NCBI GenBank assembly: GCA_017461945.1
Contig: JAFTSB010000038.1
Span: 1 to 64,000 of the forward strand
Origin: Clostridia bacterium
Lineage (GTDB): Bacteria; Bacillota; Clostridia; Oscillospirales; CAG-272
Direction of reading: 5' to 3'
Length of the DNA stretch: 64,000 nt
The position numbers were made by a program, and so were the translations under genes. Of the stretch, positions 62,546 to 64,000 are shown piece by piece. Numbering within the stretch: the stretch's first letter is position 1; every line of letters begins with the position of its first letter. The notes under the pieces were generated by a model. The model made no database searches, was not told where the DNA came from, and saw nothing but the letters and a program-made list of their open reading frames with translations.

Positions 62546-63409
62546 ATGTGGTATTCACAGAACTGGAAGGATTATGAGCTGTTGGACGCAACCGATGGTG
62601 AGCGTTTGGAGCGTTGGGGAAAATATATTTTGGTGCGACCCGATCCGCAAATCATTTGGAAAGGGGCCGCCGCACACGCCTTGTGGAAAAAGGCGGATGC
62701 GGTTTATCGCCGTTCTTCTGCGGGGGGCGGTGGATGGAAGCAAAACCGTTTGCCCGAGCAATGGCACATCCAGTATGGCGATTTGAAATTCCTCATTAAA
62801 CCCATGGGCTTTAAGCATACCGGCCTTTTCCCTGAACAGGCGGCAAACTGGGATTGGTTTTCGGAAAAAATCCGTCGCGCCGGGCGCCCTATCAAGGTGC
62901 TGAATTTGTTTGCCTATACCGGCGGTGCTACGGTTGCCGCTGCCAAAGCAGGGGCAAGCGTGGTGCATGTGGATGCCGCCAAAAATATGGTAGCCCAAGC
63001 AAAGGAGAATGCCCGACTTTCCGGTTTGGCAGAGGCGCCCATCCGCTATATCGTGGACGATTGCAAAAAATTTGTAGAGCGAGAGATCAAGCGCGGCAAT
63101 TTTTACGATGCCGTGATTATGGATCCCCCCTCCTACGGCCGCGGCCCTTCCGGAGAGGTGTGGAAGATCGAGGATTGCGTGGATGAGCTGGTCACGCTGA
63201 CCGCCAAACTGCTGTCAAAGGAGCCACTGTTCTTTTTGATCAATTCCTATACCACCGGCCTTTCTCCGCTTTCCATGAGTTATATTTTGGATTTACGTGT
63301 GCGTGCTCGCTACGGCGGTAAAACTACCGCCTCCGAAATCGGTTTGCCGGTTACACAAACTGGCAGCGTGCTTCCTGCAGGCGCCAGCGCCCGGTGGGAG
63401 CTGGAGTGA
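62546..63409 (+). CDS. SAM-dependent methyltransferase, RlmI/RlmKL-like
   Basis: A 287-residue class I methyltransferase. The SAM-binding loop follows LNLFAYTGGAT, the acidic motif is VHVDAAKN, and the catalytic segment DPPSYGRGP has the NPPY-type DPPSY. The RlmI/RlmK group methylates C5 of cytidine or N2/N7 of guanosine in 23S rRNA; this one lacks the N-terminal PUA domain. I choose the ATG at 62546 because AAAGGGAA precedes it; longer frames run inside ruvC. It is 14 bases after ruvC and 7 before ecfA1. Confidence 0.85.
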   Translation: MWYSQNWKDYELLDATDGERLERWGKYILVRPDPQIIWKGAAAHALWKKADAVYRRSSAGGGGWKQNRLPEQWHIQYGDLKFLIKPMGFKHTGLFPEQAANWDWFSEKIRRAGRPIKVLNLFAYTGGATVAAAKAGASVVHVDAAKNMVAQAKENARLSGLAEAPIRYIVDDCKKFVEREIKRGNFYDAVIMDPPSYGRGPSGEVWKIEDCVDELVTLTAKLLSKEPLFFLINSYTTGLSPLSMSYILDLRVRARYGGKTTASEIGLPVTQTGSVLPAGASARWELE

Positions 63410-63416
63410 GGGGAAA

Positions 63417-64000
63417 ATGGAAGATATTTTAATTCACGCCAAGGATCTTTGGTGCTCCTATGAAGAGGAGGAGAACAGCGTTCCGGTGTTGCGCGGTATC
63501 TCTGTTGACATCCGTCGTGGCGAATATGTGGCCATTCTGGGGCACAATGGCTCCGGCAAGTCCACCTTTGCCAAGCTGCTCAACGGCATTTTGATCCCGC
63601 AATCCGGTGAGCTGACTGTGGCCGGCACAGATCTGGCCTCTCCTGATCTGACGGATGATGATATTTTTGCCTTGCGTCGCCAAGTGGGCATGGTTTTTCA
63701 AAACCCCGACAACCAGTTGGTCGCTACTATCGTGGAGGATGATGTGGCCTTCGGCCCCGAAAATCTCGGCGTTCCTTCGGCCGAGATCCGCCGTCGAGTG
63801 GATGAGGCCCTTGCAACTGTGGGGATGAGCAAATACGCAAAGCATGAGCCTCACCGCCTTTCTGGTGGTCAAAAGCAGCGTGTGGCCATTGCGGGTCTGA
63901 TCGCTATGATGCCAACGTGTATGATATTTGACGAATCTACTGCAATGCTGGATCCCGCCGGTCGCCGTGAGGTGATTGAAACCTTTGAAAAGCTGAATAA
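63417..64000 (+). CDS. ecfA1: Energy-coupling factor transporter ATPase (3' end beyond the window)
   Basis: The first 194 residues of an ABC ATPase: Walker A GHNGSGKS (42-49), Q-loop VFQNPDNQL, signature LSGGQKQR, and Walker B IFDESTAMLDPAGRREVI. FDESTAMLDP is the EcfA1 hallmark of the vitamin ECF modules. The gene runs off the right edge, so the C-terminal part is missing. EcfA2 and EcfT are expected just outside. GAGGGGAAA precedes the ATG. Confidence 0.93.
   Translation, partial: MEDILIHAKDLWCSYEEEENSVPVLRGISVDIRRGEYVAILGHNGSGKSTFAKLLNGILIPQSGELTVAGTDLASPDLTDDDIFALRRQVGMVFQNPDNQLVATIVEDDVAFGPENLGVPSAEIRRRVDEALATVGMSKYAKHEPHRLSGGQKQRVAIAGLIAMMPTCMIFDESTAMLDPAGRREVIETFEKLN

Noticed and set aside
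1..64000. Insertion sequences, transposases, CRISPR arrays and restriction systems
   Set aside because: I looked on both strands and found no transposase or cas or restriction gene; no such feature is claimed.

Overview
The window looks like a chromosomal segment of a spore-forming Firmicute of the class Clostridia. Support comes from a clear sporulation sigma factor (SigG), a Phe T-box leader, tsaB/tsaE, a DXP-pathway isoprenoid pair (ispD/ispF), sigma-A promoters of TTGACA-17-TATAAT type, strong GGAGG ribosome binding sites and small clostridial families (DUF896, DUF951, DUF1653). Base composition looks roughly balanced. Genus cannot be fixed from the sequence alone. Most of the window is ordinary core genome. 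The only accessory-looking piece is the first 0.3 kb.

Layout. 1-600: C-terminal fragment of an unrecognised protein, then tRNA-Ala(GGC) on the minus strand. 0.7-5.9 kb: SGNH-like lipoprotein, lipase-like hydrolase, pnuC with an attenuator-like leader, and topB. 6.0-8.6 kb: sorbitol-6-phosphate dehydrogenase, PHP protein and histidine phosphatase behind a consensus promoter. 8.7-16.3 kb, minus strand: a long run led by a T-box, pheS-pheT-DUF896-tsaE-tsaB-rpiB-ispD-ispF, followed by rpe. 16.4-27.1 kb: one 10.5-kb gene for a secreted 3488-residue beta-helix-like repeat protein. 27.2-31.8 kb: a heterodimeric ABC exporter overlapping manA. 32.0-37.4 kb: Mrp-type ATPase, the M16 pair ymfF/ymfH, lgt and folD. 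37.5-40 kb: an ECF-like sigma factor overlapping a membrane-anchored beta-propeller protein. 40-45.6 kb: MATE exporter, DUF1653, metallophosphoesterase, ThuA protein, Gfo/Idh/MocA oxidoreductase and sigG. 45.7-48.8 kb: a Crp/Fnr regulator followed by a SsuABC-type uptake system. 49-54 kb: galM, an N-acetylhexosamine-kinase-like gene, a D-Ala-D-Ala carboxypeptidase and pgi. 54-57 kb: a P-loop protein, a membrane protein, an M14 peptidase homologue that has lost its catalytic residues, and a LacX-like epimerase. 57.3-62.5 kb: ruvB-ruvA-yfhO-DUF951 on the minus strand, divergent from ruvC. The window ends in a methyltransferase and a truncated ecfA1.

Working together: manA, pgi, galM, the kinase, rpe and rpiB supply central sugar-phosphate metabolism. 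pheST, tsaB and tsaE serve translation, and ruvABC serves recombination. The items most worth a second look are the giant repeat protein and its internal super-repeats, the eroded M14 active site, the sigma/propeller pair, the pnuC leader, and two related long palindromes that both sit between convergent genes.
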